In this document: positions 1 through 11,572 of the stretch, one piece after another
How positions within the stretch are numbered: the stretch's first letter is position 1
How the letters are laid out: each line of letters begins with the position of its first letter
Source of the DNA: Streptomyces canus
Lineage (GTDB): Bacteria > Actinomycetota > Actinomycetes > Streptomycetales > Streptomycetaceae
Assembly: GCF_030816965.1 (NCBI RefSeq)
Contig: NZ_JAUSYQ010000002.1
Location: 2,637,001 to 2,701,000, forward strand
Reading direction: 5' to 3'
Length of the DNA: 64,000 bases
The notes under the pieces: generated by a model
What the model saw: the letters and a program-made list of their open reading frames with translations, nothing else
The model's database searches: none
Told to the model about the DNA's origin: nothing
Translations under genes and position numbers: made by a program

Positions 1-548
1 CGCACTCGGGGCGCCCCGTCCCGCTCGTACCGCCCGGACATCGCGGGCCACGACCGCCCGTAGCGCAGAGCGAGCAGCCCGGCGAGCAGGATCAGCGCAC
101 CCCCCACCGCCGCGACGTACGGCCAGGCGGTGTGGGAGAGAGCGGCGACCGTCGCCGAGGTGTCGCCGGAGGCCTGGGCCGCCTGCTCGTCCAGCGCGGA
201 CGAATCGCTCGCCCCGAACAGCGCCGCGGCGACGGTCCCCGCGCCGGAGAGCGCGAGCAGCGCGGCGACCAGGAGCCGCCCGGCCTTGCGGACGGCGAAG
301 ACGGCGACGAGCGCGGCGAGGCCCACTATGGCCAGGGCGGCCGGGACGCCCGTGACGTCACTGCCCTTGGCGGTCAGGGGAAAGGCGCCGCCTGCCACGG
401 TCGCGGTGCCCTCGGACCACCGCTGACGGGTGGCCAGCAGCGCCACGGCGGCGCCGAGCGCGCCGCTCAGCAGAGCGACGGCGAGGCTCAGACGTCCGGC
501 CCTGGCGGGTCCGGCGGCTTCGGAACGGGGGTGCGGTACAGCAGTCAC
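1..548 (-). CDS. Trp biosynthesis-associated membrane protein (TIGR02234 type), partial
   Basis: This gene is cut by the left edge, so its C-terminus is missing. About 180 codons are visible from a GTG at 548. The product has a short polar N-terminus (starting VTAVPHPRSE), a hydrophobic helix near residues 20-40, two more helices around residues 75-115, and a fourth near residues 145-165 followed by a basic tail. That pattern and its place directly after trpE match the TIGR02234 family of actinobacterial membrane proteins found in trp loci. Its biochemical role is unknown; association with tryptophan synthesis rests on context. An in-frame GTG at 557 is an alternative start. It is probably co-transcribed with hisI and trpE. 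Confidence 0.8.
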   Translation of the reverse strand, partial: MTAVPHPRSEAAGPARAGRLSLAVALLSGALGAAVALLATRQRWSEGTATVAGGAFPLTAKGSDVTGVPAALAIVGLAALVAVFAVRKAGRLLVAALLALSGAGTVAAALFGASDSSALDEQAAQASGDTSATVAALSHTAWPYVAAVGGALILLAGLLALRYGRSWPAMSGRYERDGAPRV

Positions 549-629
549 GTACCCCACTATCACCCGAACCCCGGGCGAACGGGCACCCGGGGCTCCGTGA
601 GAAGCGCCCCATTCCTCGGTGAAGGCCCC

Positions 630-2108
630 CTACCTGCCGAGCCGGTTCGCCGTGTGGACCGCCCGCAGCACCGCCGCCGCCTTGTTGCGGCACTCCGTGT
701 CCTCTGCGACCGGGTCGGAGTCGGCGACGACGCCGGCACCGGCCTGGACGTAGGCCGTGCCGCCGCGGAGGAGGGCCGTACGGATCGCGATCGCGGTGTC
801 GGAGTCGCCCGCGAAGTCGAGGTAGCCGACGCAGCCGCCGTACAACCCGCGCCGGGAGGGCTCGAGTTCGTCGATGATCTGCATCGCGCGGGGCTTGGGA
901 GCGCCGGAGAGGGTGCCCGCGGGGAAGCAGGCGGTCAGGACGTCGAAGGCGGTGCGGCCGGGCGCGACCTTGCCGGTGACCGTGGAGACGATGTGCATCA
1001 CGTGGGAGTACCGCTCGACGGACATGAAGTCGACGACCTCCACGGAGCCCGGCTCGCAGACGCGCCCCAGGTCGTTGCGGCCGAGGTCCACCAGCATCAG
1101 GTGCTCGGCACGCTCCTTCGGGTCGGCGAGCAGCTCGTCGGCGAGTGCCTGGTCCTCCTGCGGGGTCGCCCCGCGCCACCGGGTGCCGGCGATGGGGTGG
1201 ACCATGGCGTGCCCGCCCTCGACCTTGACCAGAGCCTCGGGGGACGAGCCCACGACGTCGAAACCGTCGAAGCGGAACAGGTACATGTACGGGGACGGGT
1301 TCGTGGCCCTCAGGACGCGGTAGACGTCCAACGCGCTTGCCGTGCACGGCGTCTCGAAGCGCTGGGAGGGGACGACCTGGAAGGCCTCCCCGGCCCGGAT
1401 GCGCTCCTTGATGTCCTCGACGGCCTCCTGGAAGTCGGGGCCGCCCCAGAGCGCGGTGTACTCGGGCAGCTCGGAGGGCGGCAGGACCGCCGGGGGCTGG
1501 GCCACCGCGCGCGACAGGTCCGCCTCCATGGCGTCCAGGCGGGCCACCGCGTCGGCGTAGGCCTCGTCCACGCCGGTGTCGAGGTCGTTGTGGTTGATCG
1601 CGTTGGCGATCAGCAGGACCGAGCCCTCCCAGTGGTCCATGACGGCGAGGTCGCTGGTCAGGAGCATGGTCAGCTCGGGCAGCTTCAGGTCGTCGCGCTC
1701 GCCGGGGCCGATCTTCTCCAGGCGGCGGACGATGTCGTAGCCGAGGTAGCCGACCATGCCGCCGGTGAAGGGCGGCAGGCCCTCCTGGTGCGGGGTGTGC
1801 AGGGCCTCGATCGTGGCGCGCAGGGCGGCGAGCGGGTCGCCGTCGACGGGGACGCCGACCGGCGGGGTGCCGAGCCAGTGGGCCTGGCCGTCGCGTGCCG
1901 TCAGGGTCGCGGCCGAACGCACGCCCACGAAGGAGTAACGGGACCACGAGCGGCCGTTCTCCGCGGACTCCAGCAGGAAGGTGCCGGGGCGCTCGGCGGC
2001 GAGCTTGCGGTAGAGGGCGACCGGGGTGTCGCCGTCGGCCAGGAGCTTGCGCGTGACGGGGATGACACGGCGGTCGGTGGCCAGCTTGCGGAAGGTCTCG
2101 AGGTCCAT
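630..2108 (-). CDS. trpE: Anthranilate synthase component I
   Basis: The 492-residue product is the large subunit of anthranilate synthase, which converts chorismate and ammonia (from a glutamine amidotransferase partner, not in the window) to anthranilate, the first step to tryptophan. The N-terminal domain carries the LLESAE element that forms part of the feedback tryptophan site. The C-terminal chorismate-binding domain shows [20 protein letters not shown] and [11 protein letters not shown]. Length is normal for the stand-alone subunit. The ATG at 2108 has a weak AAGG upstream and lies 11 bases after the hisI stop, so the two are probably one transcript. Pairing of a his gene with trpE is common in Streptomyces. 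Confidence 0.96.
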   Translation of the reverse strand: MDLETFRKLATDRRVIPVTRKLLADGDTPVALYRKLAAERPGTFLLESAENGRSWSRYSFVGVRSAATLTARDGQAHWLGTPPVGVPVDGDPLAALRATIEALHTPHQEGLPPFTGGMVGYLGYDIVRRLEKIGPGERDDLKLPELTMLLTSDLAVMDHWEGSVLLIANAINHNDLDTGVDEAYADAVARLDAMEADLSRAVAQPPAVLPPSELPEYTALWGGPDFQEAVEDIKERIRAGEAFQVVPSQRFETPCTASALDVYRVLRATNPSPYMYLFRFDGFDVVGSSPEALVKVEGGHAMVHPIAGTRWRGATPQEDQALADELLADPKERAEHLMLVDLGRNDLGRVCEPGSVEVVDFMSVERYSHVMHIVSTVTGKVAPGRTAFDVLTACFPAGTLSGAPKPRAMQIIDELEPSRRGLYGGCVGYLDFAGDSDTAIAIRTALLRGGTAYVQAGAGVVADSDPVAEDTECRNKAAAVLRAVHTANRLGR

Positions 2109-2119
2109 GGCGGCTGACC

Positions 2120-2515
2120 TTACTGATCCGAGGCGGCGGCACCGGAATCAGCGCCGTCCTTGAGGAGCACGTCCGCGTCGAAGCAGGTGCGCGCGCCGGT
2201 GTGGCAGGCGGCACCGACCTGGTCGACCTTGACCAGCACGGTGTCGGCGTCGCAGTCCAGGGCGACGGACTTGACCCACTGGAAGTGGCCGGAGGTGTCG
2301 CCCTTGACCCAGTACTCCCGGCGGCTGCGCGACCAGTAGGTGCAGCGGCCGGTGGTCAGCGTGCGGTGCAGCGCCTCGTCGTCCATCCAGCCGAGCATGA
2401 GCACCTCACCGGTGTCGTACTGCTGGGCGATGGCGGGGACGAGCCCGTCGGCGCTGCGCTTGAGGCGCGCGGCGATCTCCGGGTCGAGGCTGCTGGGTGG
2501 GGGCGTGCTGGTCAT
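2120..2515 (-). CDS. hisI: Phosphoribosyl-AMP cyclohydrolase
   Basis: HisI opens the adenine ring of phosphoribosyl-AMP, the third step of histidine synthesis. The 131-residue product has the family core: [14 protein letters not shown] near residue 35, TYWSRSR, the D-C-D-A-D metal site near residue 80, and the cysteine motif QVGAACHTG with a further cysteine in the segment that follows (RTCF). The fused HisE domain of enterobacteria is absent, as usual in actinobacteria. I chose the ATG at 2515 (MTSTPPPSS). In-frame ATGs at 2524 and 2563 would add 3 or 16 poorly structured residues, and none of the starts has a strong ribosome binding site. The gene is separated from the main his operon. Confidence 0.93.
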   Translation of the reverse strand: MTSTPPPSSLDPEIAARLKRSADGLVPAIAQQYDTGEVLMLGWMDDEALHRTLTTGRCTYWSRSRREYWVKGDTSGHFQWVKSVALDCDADTVLVKVDQVGAACHTGARTCFDADVLLKDGADSGAAASDQ

Positions 2516-2586
2516 GGTTGCCATTGTGCCGCCCGCCACCGACAAGCCCGGCGTGGTGTCCACTGTGCGGACCGGGGAGGCGGCCG

Positions 2587-2598
2587 TAGGCTGACTGC
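2587..2598 (+). promoter_or_regulatory. Candidate -10 element, leaderless start
   Basis: TAGGCT at 2587-2592 matches the actinobacterial TANNNT -10 and lies six bases before the ATG at 2599. Transcription would start at or next to the A of the start codon, and there is no Shine-Dalgarno sequence. I see no convincing -35. Inferred from spacing only. Confidence 0.4.
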
Positions 2599-3234
2599 AT
2601 GTCGACTTTCGCCAAGCGTGAACGACTTCTCCTCGCCGACCTGTTGGAGGCCGAGGGTCCGGACGCCCCCACTCTCTGCGAGGGCTGGCTCACCCGCGAT
2701 CTCGCGGCGCACGTGGTGGTGCGCGAGCGCCGTCCCGACGCCGCCGGCGGCCTGCTGATCAAGCAGCTCGCGTCCCGCCTGGACCGGGTGATGACCGAGT
2801 TCTCCGAGAAGCCCTACGAAGAGCTGATCCAGCTCATTCGTACGGGCCCGCCGCGTTTCTCGCCGTTCCAGCTCAAGCAGGTCGAGGAGCTGTCGAACAC
2901 GGTCGAGTTCTACGTCCACACCGAGGACGTCCGCCGGGCCCGCCCCGACTGGGCGCCGCGCGAGCTGGACTCCGTCTTCCAGGACGCCCTGTGGTCCCGT
3001 CTGGAGCGCACCGCCCGGCTGATGGGCCGCGGCGTCCCCACCGGCCTGGTACTGCGTCGCCCGGACGGCCAGACGGCGGTCGCCCACCGCGGCACACCGG
3101 TCGTCACGGTGACCGGTGAGCCGTCGGAGCTGCTGCTGTTCCTGTACGGCCGGCAGAGCGCGGCCAAGGTGGAGCTGGACGGCGACAAGGAGGCGATCGC
3201 CAAGCTGCACGAGGCGAAGGAGCTCGGGATCTGA
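2599..3234 (+). CDS. TIGR03085-type DinB/maleylpyruvate isomerase-like protein
   Basis: The 211-residue soluble protein starts [20 protein letters not shown] and contains [20 protein letters not shown]. This is the histidine-bearing metal-site region of the actinobacterial TIGR03085 group within the DinB/mycothiol-dependent maleylpyruvate isomerase fold. Members are often linked to mycothiol- or thiol-dependent chemistry, but no reaction is established for this branch. The C-terminal half ([13 protein letters not shown] onward) resembles the accessory domain of these proteins. It diverges from hisI and ends two bases before the stop of the convergent MFS gene, with no terminator between them. 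Confidence 0.82.
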   Translation: MSTFAKRERLLLADLLEAEGPDAPTLCEGWLTRDLAAHVVVRERRPDAAGGLLIKQLASRLDRVMTEFSEKPYEELIQLIRTGPPRFSPFQLKQVEELSNTVEFYVHTEDVRRARPDWAPRELDSVFQDALWSRLERTARLMGRGVPTGLVLRRPDGQTAVAHRGTPVVTVTGEPSELLLFLYGRQSAAKVELDGDKEAIAKLHEAKELGI

Positions 3235-3236
3235 GG

Positions 3237-4955
3237 TCACGTGGGGAGCTCGGCGCGGCGCAGGTTCCGTGCGCACAGCGCGACCACCCCGCCGAGCCCG
3301 CACACCGCCGCGCTGACCACGAAGACCGGTCCGGTGCCCCAGGCGCCGATGGCGGCGGCCGACAGGGGCATGCTCAGCGGTGCGAAACCGAGACTGACCA
3401 GTGAGGCGACGGCGGTGACGCGGCCCAGGTAGCCGGGATCGGCCTGGGTCTGCAACAGGGCGCCGCACAGGGCACCGCTGAGTCCGGCGAGCAGTCCGAT
3501 CAGCAGGGCGACCCCGACTGCCGCGAGGACCCCTGGGACGAAGGCCAGTGCACCGATCGCGACCGCCCCGCCGAGGCAGGCGTACACCATCACGTGTCCG
3601 GCGTGCGGCACGCGCCCGCGCACGGCGAGCAGCAGGGAGGCGGCCCCGGCGCCGACCCCGAACCCGGCGAGCACCGAGCCCATTCCGGAGGCGCCCCAGC
3701 CACGCTCGTCGGCGAGCAGGGTCAGCCCGATGTTGAGCGGTCCGACGAACCCGAGGTCACCGAGGGCGATGGCCAGCATCAGCGGGGCGAGGACACGGTG
3801 ACGGCGGATGTAGCGCAGCCCGACGACCAGGTCCTGCCAGGCGGCACCACCAGGACCGAGGGCGCCTCCCCCGGCCTCCCCGACCACCCGCTCGCCGCTG
3901 TCGACCACCGCGCCCACACGGCCGCCTCGACGGCCCTCCCGCTTGCCGCCCTCACCAGCCACCCGGCCGCGGCCCGCCGCACCCAGCCCACCACCACGGC
4001 CGACCAACCGCTCGCGGACCGACTGTCCACCGTCACCACCAACCATCCGACCGCCACCCGCCGCACCCGCCCCACCACCACGACCAGTCAACCGCTCGCG
4101 GACCGACCGCCCACCGTCCCCACCCGCCGCACCCGCCCCACCACCACGACCAGTCAACCGCTCGCGGACCGACCGTCCACCGCGCTCACCAACCACCCGC
4201 TCGCCGCCGTGGCCCGGCTTCCCCGCGTCCGCACCGACCGCTTCTCCTGCGCCTCCGTACCCCGCGCCAAAGACCCCCGTGCCCTCAGCTCCGTCGACCG
4301 TTCCGTCGACCGCCCCGGCTCCCTCCCCGGACCCGTCGCCGGCAGGCAGCTCCCGCAGTCGTACCGATATCAGCAGCGGCACCGACACCGCGATCAGCAC
4401 CCCCGCGAAGGTGAACGCCGCCGCCGCGCCTCCGACCGCCACCGCGAGTCCGCCCAGCGGCGCGCCGACCACGCTCGCGAAGCGGATGCCGAGGCCCCGC
4501 ATGCCCTGCACGCGCGCGAGTTGCCCGCGGCTCGTCACGCGCGCGGGGAGGGCCCCCACGGCCGGCAGGAACACCGCGTCGACGGTGCCGAAGACGAGGG
4601 CGAGCACGGCCAGCTGCCACAGGCCCGGGCCGGTGAGGAAGAGCAGCCCCGCCACCGCGAGCACGGCGGCACAGCGGACCGTGTCACTGATGATGACGAC
4701 CCTGCGCGGCCCGAACCGGTCGGCGATCACTCCCCCGCCCAGCATGAGCACGGCACGCGGCACTGCGCTGACCGCCATCACGACGCCTGCCTGCGAGGGC
4801 GTACCGGTCTGGACAGCCGCCCAGGACAAGGCGATGTAGTAGACGCTGTCGCCGATCATCGACGCGGTGTAGCCGCCGAGCCAGCGCAGGACGTTGCCGT
4901 CACGGTGGGCGGGGGTGTCGACGGGGTCGGCCGGGGTGGCGAGCGTGGCGGTCAC
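3237..4955 (-). CDS. MFS transporter with repeat-expanded central loop
   Basis: This is a major facilitator superfamily permease, probably a drug or small-molecule exporter. The N-terminal half (residues 22-200) has six helices, with the MFS signature near GGGVIADRFGPRR. The C-terminal half resumes at WQDLVVGLRYIRRHRVL (about residue 372) with six more. The odd part is the hydrophilic loop between the halves: about 170 residues against the usual 30-50, rich in Gly, Arg and Glu, with repeats built on SVRERLTGRGGG. The GTG start at 4955 is 14 bases after the stop of the upstream ArsR-type regulator, so the pair is one operon. The open frame continues far upstream, but only this start leaves the regulator gene intact. 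Substrate unknown. Predicted length 572 residues. Confidence 0.88.
   Translation of the reverse strand: MTATLATPADPVDTPAHRDGNVLRWLGGYTASMIGDSVYYIALSWAAVQTGTPSQAGVVMAVSAVPRAVLMLGGGVIADRFGPRRVVIISDTVRCAAVLAVAGLLFLTGPGLWQLAVLALVFGTVDAVFLPAVGALPARVTSRGQLARVQGMRGLGIRFASVVGAPLGGLAVAVGGAAAAFTFAGVLIAVSVPLLISVRLRELPAGDGSGEGAGAVDGTVDGAEGTGVFGAGYGGAGEAVGADAGKPGHGGERVVGERGGRSVRERLTGRGGGAGAAGGDGGRSVRERLTGRGGGAGAAGGGRMVGGDGGQSVRERLVGRGGGLGAAGRGRVAGEGGKREGRRGGRVGAVVDSGERVVGEAGGGALGPGGAAWQDLVVGLRYIRRHRVLAPLMLAIALGDLGFVGPLNIGLTLLADERGWGASGMGSVLAGFGVGAGAASLLLAVRGRVPHAGHVMVYACLGGAVAIGALAFVPGVLAAVGVALLIGLLAGLSGALCGALLQTQADPGYLGRVTAVASLVSLGFAPLSMPLSAAAIGAWGTGPVFVVSAAVCGLGGVVALCARNLRRAELPT
3971..4180 (-). repeat. 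Direct repeats encoding the MFS loop motif
   Basis: Three copies of a motif containing AACCGCTCGCGGACCGA (plus strand) start at 4006, 4090 and 4156, so the spacings are 84 and 66 bases. Copies two and three share nearly 55 bases with one visible difference (GACCGACCGCCC against GACCGACCGTCC). Both spacings are multiples of three, so the reading frame is kept. The repeats encode the SVRERL(T/V)GRGGG units. Confidence 0.85.
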
Positions 4956-4969
4956 TGAAGGGAGCCCTC

Positions 4970-5557
4970 TCAGACGCGGAACGGGAATCCGTACATGTGC
5001 AGCGCGACGTTCTCGCGGCCCTCGGTGTCGCCTGCGGCTTCGGCGGCCCGGCCCTTCTCGTCGTACTTCCTGGCAATCGCGAGCAACTCCTCGCGCAGTT
5101 CGTCCAGTTCGGCCGAGGTCAGCCGCAGCAGGGACTCGCTGTCCGGGGCGGCAGCGTTCCATTCGGCGCTCCAGGTCGGCCGCTCGTCGAGGTAGCGGCG
5201 GTACATGTCGGCGCGCTGCTCGTGGAAGAGCCGCGTGGCCGCCAGATGCGCGGCCGCCCGCTCCGGCGCGTCCCGGAAGTCCCGGTCGCGGATGCTCACG
5301 CCCTGGGAGGAGGGCTGCCACCAGCGCTCCCGGCCGTCCCCGCTCTGCGGTTCGGCCTCCTCGATCAGCCCGTGCTCGGCCAGCTTGCGCAGGTGGTAGC
5401 TGACCAGCGACACGGCCTCGTCGACCTGGTCGGCGAGGTGGGAGGCGGTGGCGACCCGGGACACGCACAGCCCCCGGTAGAGCTGCATCCGCAGCGGGTG
5501 CGCGAGTGCCTTGAGCGTGCCGAGGTCGGTGATCGGGCGGTTCTGCTCGCGTGACAT
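4970..5557 (-). CDS. ArsR-type winged-helix transcriptional regulator
   Basis: The 195-residue protein has an N-terminal winged helix typical of the ArsR/SmtB-like superfamily: LGTLKALAHPLRMQLY, a recognition region around EAVSLVSYHLRKLAEHGLI, then a wing before RERWWQPS. The long C-terminal part (WNAAAPDSESLLRLTSAELDELREELL) is probably a coiled, ligand-sensing or dimerisation region. No metal-binding cysteine cluster is visible, so a metal sensor is unlikely. I chose the ATG at 5557, preceded by GGTGAGG; an in-frame TTG at 5578 would add seven residues. It sits immediately upstream of the MFS gene and next to a palindromic operator, which suggests a local repressor of the exporter. Confidence 0.9.
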   Translation of the reverse strand: MSREQNRPITDLGTLKALAHPLRMQLYRGLCVSRVATASHLADQVDEAVSLVSYHLRKLAEHGLIEEAEPQSGDGRERWWQPSSQGVSIRDRDFRDAPERAAAHLAATRLFHEQRADMYRRYLDERPTWSAEWNAAAPDSESLLRLTSAELDELREELLAIARKYDEKGRAAEAAGDTEGRENVALHMYGFPFRV

Positions 5558-5584
5558 GCCCTCACCGTAGGTACGCAAGGAAAT

Positions 5585-5606
5585 TTGCGCAATATATTTT
5601 GCGCAA
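5585..5606 (-). promoter_or_regulatory. Palindromic operator and probable promoter of the ArsR-MFS operon
   Basis: Two perfect TTGCGCAA palindromes (5585-5592 and 5599-5606) flank a six-base AT spacer, making a 22-base dyad in a very AT-poor genome. On the minus strand the spacer region reads TATATT, usable as a -10, about 15-20 bases before the regulator's candidate starts. A dyad over the core promoter next to an ArsR-type gene is the usual autorepression layout. Binding is inferred. Confidence 0.6.
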
Positions 5607-5633
5607 CTTCTCTTTCCTGTTTGTCCATGGAAA

Positions 5634-5661
5634 AGCCCCGGCCGTCTCGGCGACCGGGGCT
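5634..5661 (-). terminator. Rho-independent-type terminator after hisF
   Basis: The stem is AGCCCCGG paired with CCGGGGCT, extended by two CG pairs across a mismatch. On the minus strand it is followed by TTTTCC. It starts 16 bases beyond the hisF stop and closes the his operon before the ArsR promoter region. Confidence 0.75.
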
Positions 5662-5677
5662 CAGCCGGACAAAGGCA

Positions 5678-6433
5678 TCACCGCACCGGGTGCCCCGCCC
5701 CCCGCAGCGTCTCCTTCACCTCGCCGATCCGCAGATCACCGAAGTGGAACACCGAGGCCGCCAGCACCGCGTCCGCGCCCGCCCCGATCGCCGGCGGGAA
5801 GTGGTCGAGTCTGCCCGCGCCGCCGGAGGCGATCAGCGGCACCGTCACGTGCTTGCGGACGGCCTCGATCATCTCCAGGTCGTAGCCGTCCTTGGTGCCG
5901 TCCGCGTCCATCGAGTTGAGCAGGATCTCGCCGGCGCCCAGCTCGGCCGCCCGGTGCGCCCACTCCACGGCGTCGATGCCGGTACCGCGACGACCGCCGT
6001 GGGTGGTGACCTCGAAGGTCCCCGCAGCGGTGCGTCGCGCGTCCACCGACAGCACCAGCACCTGCCGGCCGAACCGCTCGGCGATCTCCTTGATCAGCTC
6101 GGGGCGCGCGATGGCCGCGGTGTTCACCCCGACCTTGTCCGCCCCCGCCCGCAGCAGCTTGTCCACGTCCTCGGCCGTGCGGACACCGCCGCCGACCGTC
6201 AGCGGGATGAACACCTGCTCGGCGGTGCGGCGCACCACGTCGTACGTCGTCTCACGGTTGCCCGACGAGGCGGTGATGTCCAGGAACGTCAGCTCGTCGG
6301 CGCCCTCGGCGTCGTACACCTTGGCCATCTCGACGGGGTCGCCCGCGTCGCGCAGGTTCTGGAAGTTGACGCCCTTGACGACCCGGCCGTTGTCCACGTC
6401 CAGGCAGGGGATGACTCGTACGGCCAGTGTCAT
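5678..6433 (-). CDS. hisF: Imidazole glycerol phosphate synthase, cyclase subunit
   Basis: HisF takes ammonia from HisH and cyclises PRFAR to imidazole glycerol phosphate and AICAR. The 251-residue TIM barrel starts [21 protein letters not shown], with the first catalytic aspartate in CLDVD and the second in the [12 protein letters not shown] segment. TVGGGVRT and ASGGAG give the two phosphate-binding loops. GAGGAG lies eight bases before the ATG at 6433, and the ATG overlaps the ridA stop by four bases. It is the last gene of the his operon and is followed by a terminator. Length is normal. Confidence 0.97.
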   Translation of the reverse strand: MTLAVRVIPCLDVDNGRVVKGVNFQNLRDAGDPVEMAKVYDAEGADELTFLDITASSGNRETTYDVVRRTAEQVFIPLTVGGGVRTAEDVDKLLRAGADKVGVNTAAIARPELIKEIAERFGRQVLVLSVDARRTAAGTFEVTTHGGRRGTGIDAVEWAHRAAELGAGEILLNSMDADGTKDGYDLEMIEAVRKHVTVPLIASGGAGRLDHFPPAIGAGADAVLAASVFHFGDLRIGEVKETLRGAGHPVR

Positions 6434-6825
6434 GAGGACACTCCTCGGAACGCCTCCACCTCGACCTCGACGACCAGACTCGGGTCCACGAAGCCGGAGA
6501 CGATGATCATGGACGCGGCGGGCCGGACGGCGTCGAACAGCTCCTTGTGGGCGCGTCCGACATCGTCCACGTCCCGGGCGTGGGTGATGTACATGCGGGT
6601 CCGCACCACGTCGTCCCGGCCCAGGCCCAGCTGCTCCAGCGCCGCGAAGGCGACGCCGAAGGAGTTGACCGTCTGTTCGTACGGGTCGCCTCCGGCGATC
6701 TCGCCGTCCACGATCGACGTGCAGCCGGAGACCAGCACCAGGCCGTTGGGCAACTCCACCGCTCGGGAGTACCCGAAGGTGTCCTCCCAGGGCGCACCGG
6801 TCGTGACGCGTCGCAGATCGCTCAC
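6430..6825 (-). CDS. RidA (YjgF/YER057c/UK114) family protein
   Basis: The 131-residue product has the RidA core: [50 protein letters not shown] and VEVEVEAF. RidA proteins hydrolyse reactive enamine or imine intermediates from PLP enzymes. The arginine expected to hold the substrate carboxylate is probably the one in VVRTRMYIT. The GTG start overlaps the priA stop (GTGA), and its own stop overlaps the hisF ATG (ATGA), so it is translationally coupled inside the his operon. A role in protecting histidine or tryptophan biosynthetic enzymes from reactive metabolites is plausible but inferred. Confidence 0.9.
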   Translation of the reverse strand: MSDLRRVTTGAPWEDTFGYSRAVELPNGLVLVSGCTSIVDGEIAGGDPYEQTVNSFGVAFAALEQLGLGRDDVVRTRMYITHARDVDDVGRAHKELFDAVRPAASMIIVSGFVDPSLVVEVEVEAFRGVSS

Positions 6826-7547
6826 TGAGCCACCGCCTCCAAGGCCTCTTCCAGGGTGAACGCCTTCGCGTACAGGGCCTTCCCGACGATGGAGCCCTCG
6901 ACACCGAGGGGCACCAGCTCGGCGATGGCCCGCAGGTCGTCCAGCGAGGACACGCCGCCGGAGGCCACCACCGGGCGGTCGGTCGCCGCGCACACATTGC
7001 GCAGCAGCTCCAGGTTCGGGCCCTGGAGCGTGCCGTCCTTGGCGATGTCGGTGACGACATACCGGGCGCAGCCCTCGGAGTCGAGCCGCTCCAGCGTCTC
7101 GTAGAGGTCGCCGCCGTCGCGGGTCCAGCCGCGGCCCTTCAGGGTCGTACCGCGGACGTCCAGGCCCACCGCGATCCTGTCGCCGTGCTCGGCGATGACC
7201 TTGGCGACCCACTCCGGGCTCTCCAGGGCGGCGGTGCCGAGATTCACCCTGGTGCAGCCGGTGGCGAGGGCGGCCGCCAGCGAGGCGTCGTCCCGGATGC
7301 CGCCGGACAGCTCCACCTTGATGTCCATCGCCTCGGTGACCTGCCGGACCAGCTCACGGTTGTCGCCGGTGCCGAACGCCGCGTCCAGGTCGACCAGGTG
7401 CAGCCACTCCGCGCCCGCCCGCTGCCAGGACAGGGCGGCCTCCAGGGGGGAGCCGTACGACGTCTCGGTCCCGGACTCGCCGTGCACGAGGCGGACGGCC
7501 TGGCCGTCGCGGACGTCGACGGCGGGAAGGAGTTCGAGCTTGCTCAC
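6822..7547 (-). CDS. priA: Bifunctional phosphoribosyl isomerase A (HisA/TrpF activities)
   Basis: The 241-residue TIM barrel isomerises ProFAR to PRFAR in histidine synthesis. In Streptomyces and mycobacteria the same enzyme also isomerises phosphoribosyl anthranilate for tryptophan, replacing TrpF. The start is [21 protein letters not shown] with the catalytic Asp in AVDV; the second Asp is in [19 protein letters not shown] and VASGGVSS supply phosphate loops. The GTG at 7547 overlaps the hisH stop by four bases. No trpF is present in the window, consistent with the dual-function family, though sequence alone does not prove both activities. Confidence 0.93.
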   Translation of the reverse strand: MSKLELLPAVDVRDGQAVRLVHGESGTETSYGSPLEAALSWQRAGAEWLHLVDLDAAFGTGDNRELVRQVTEAMDIKVELSGGIRDDASLAAALATGCTRVNLGTAALESPEWVAKVIAEHGDRIAVGLDVRGTTLKGRGWTRDGGDLYETLERLDSEGCARYVVTDIAKDGTLQGPNLELLRNVCAATDRPVVASGGVSSLDDLRAIAELVPLGVEGSIVGKALYAKAFTLEEALEAVAQ

Positions 7548-8197
7548 AGTGTTCCGATCCAGTTGGTGAGGAGCTGGGCACCGGCGTCGCCGGACTTCTC
7601 GGGGTGGAACTGCGTGGCCCACAGCGCGCCGTTCTCCACGGCGGCCACGAAGGGCTTGCCGTGCGTCGACCAGGTGACCTTGGGAGCCGTCATCGCCTTG
7701 TTGTGCGTCTCCAGCGACCAGTCGTGAACGGCGTAGGAGTGCACGAAGTAGAAGCGGGCGTCGGCGTCCAGGCCCGCGAACAGCTGGGAGCCGGCCGCCG
7801 CGTCGACGGTGTTCCAGCCCATGTGGGGCACGATGTCGGCCTTCAGCGGCTCGACCGAGCCGGGCCACTCGTCGAGCCCCTCGGTCTGCACCCCGTGCTC
7901 GATGCCGCGCGCGAAGAGGATCTGCATGCCGACGCAGATGCCCATGACCGGGCGCCCGCCGGACAGCCGGCGGTCGATGATCCAGTCGCCGCGGGCCTCG
8001 TGCAGGCCCTTCATGCACGCGGCGAAGGCACCGACGCCCGGCACCAGCAGACCGTCGGCGTTCATGGCCCTGTCGTAGTCACGCGTTATCTCGACGTCGG
8101 CTCCTGCACGCGCGAGGGCGCGCTCGGCGGACCTCACGTTGCCGAAGCCGTAGTCGAAGACGACGACCTTCTTCGTGCTTGTCGACGAAGCGCTCAA
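7544..8197 (-). CDS. hisH: Imidazole glycerol phosphate synthase, glutamine amidotransferase subunit
   Basis: HisH hydrolyses glutamine and passes ammonia to HisF. The 217-residue class I amidotransferase shows [18 protein letters not shown], the oxyanion region LLVPGVGAF, the nucleophile in [10 protein letters not shown], and the catalytic His and Glu in [11 protein letters not shown] chose the TTG at 8197: GGAGG lies seven bases upstream, and TTG forms a four-base TTGA overlap with the stop of the preceding small gene. That is the same arrangement as at the neighbouring junctions. A GTG at 8203 or ATG at 8236 would need a ribosome binding site that is too close or absent. Confidence 0.94.
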   Translation of the reverse strand: MSASSTSTKKVVVFDYGFGNVRSAERALARAGADVEITRDYDRAMNADGLLVPGVGAFAACMKGLHEARGDWIIDRRLSGGRPVMGICVGMQILFARGIEHGVQTEGLDEWPGSVEPLKADIVPHMGWNTVDAAAGSQLFAGLDADARFYFVHSYAVHDWSLETHNKAMTAPKVTWSTHGKPFVAAVENGALWATQFHPEKSGDAGAQLLTNWIGTL

Positions 8198-8354
8198 TTC
8201 CACACCTCCAGCCTCAGGACGCCGGAGACCAGACACATCGCGGCGCCGATGGAGAGCAGCACGATGAGGCTCCTCGGCATCTGCTGCTTGACGAAGGAGT
8301 AGATGCCGCCGGCCAGGAAGAGGCCGACGACGATCAGGAGGGTCGAGAGGCCGT

Positions 8355-8358
<4 letters not shown>
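8194..8358 (-). CDS. Small two-helix membrane protein inside the his operon
   Basis: This 54-residue protein is easily missed. It starts GTG at 8358, overlapping the hisB stop (GTGA), and its TGA at 8194-8196 overlaps the hisH start. The sequence has one hydrophobic stretch at residues 5-21, a basic linker ([10 protein letters not shown]), and a second hydrophobic stretch at residues 31-48, ending LRLEVWN. No catalytic motif is visible. Strict coupling on both sides shows that it is translated in proportion to HisB and HisH. I do not know its function; a membrane anchor or regulator is speculation. Confidence 0.82.
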
Positions 8359-11415
<3,057 letters not shown>

Positions 11416-11572
11416 GTCGTCAATTCTCTCAGACCCTCGTCAGGGCCCGTTCGCGCATTCCAATGGCTGATACGCAACCCGGAAGATCGCCCTCACGTCT
11501 AGCGTTCAGTGGGTTACTCAGCGGGCATGAACAGCTGTACGAATCACAAGTGACCGAGGGGCTGGAAGAACC

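Noticed and set aside
132..2117. A 661-codon plus-strand frame over the trpE region
   Set aside because: Mirror of the real minus-strand genes trpE and the TIGR02234 protein.
11470..11510. ECF-like promoter (GGAAG and CGTCTA) before the beta-helix membrane gene
   Set aside because: Spacing is about 11 bases and the -35 is imperfect, so I could not support it.
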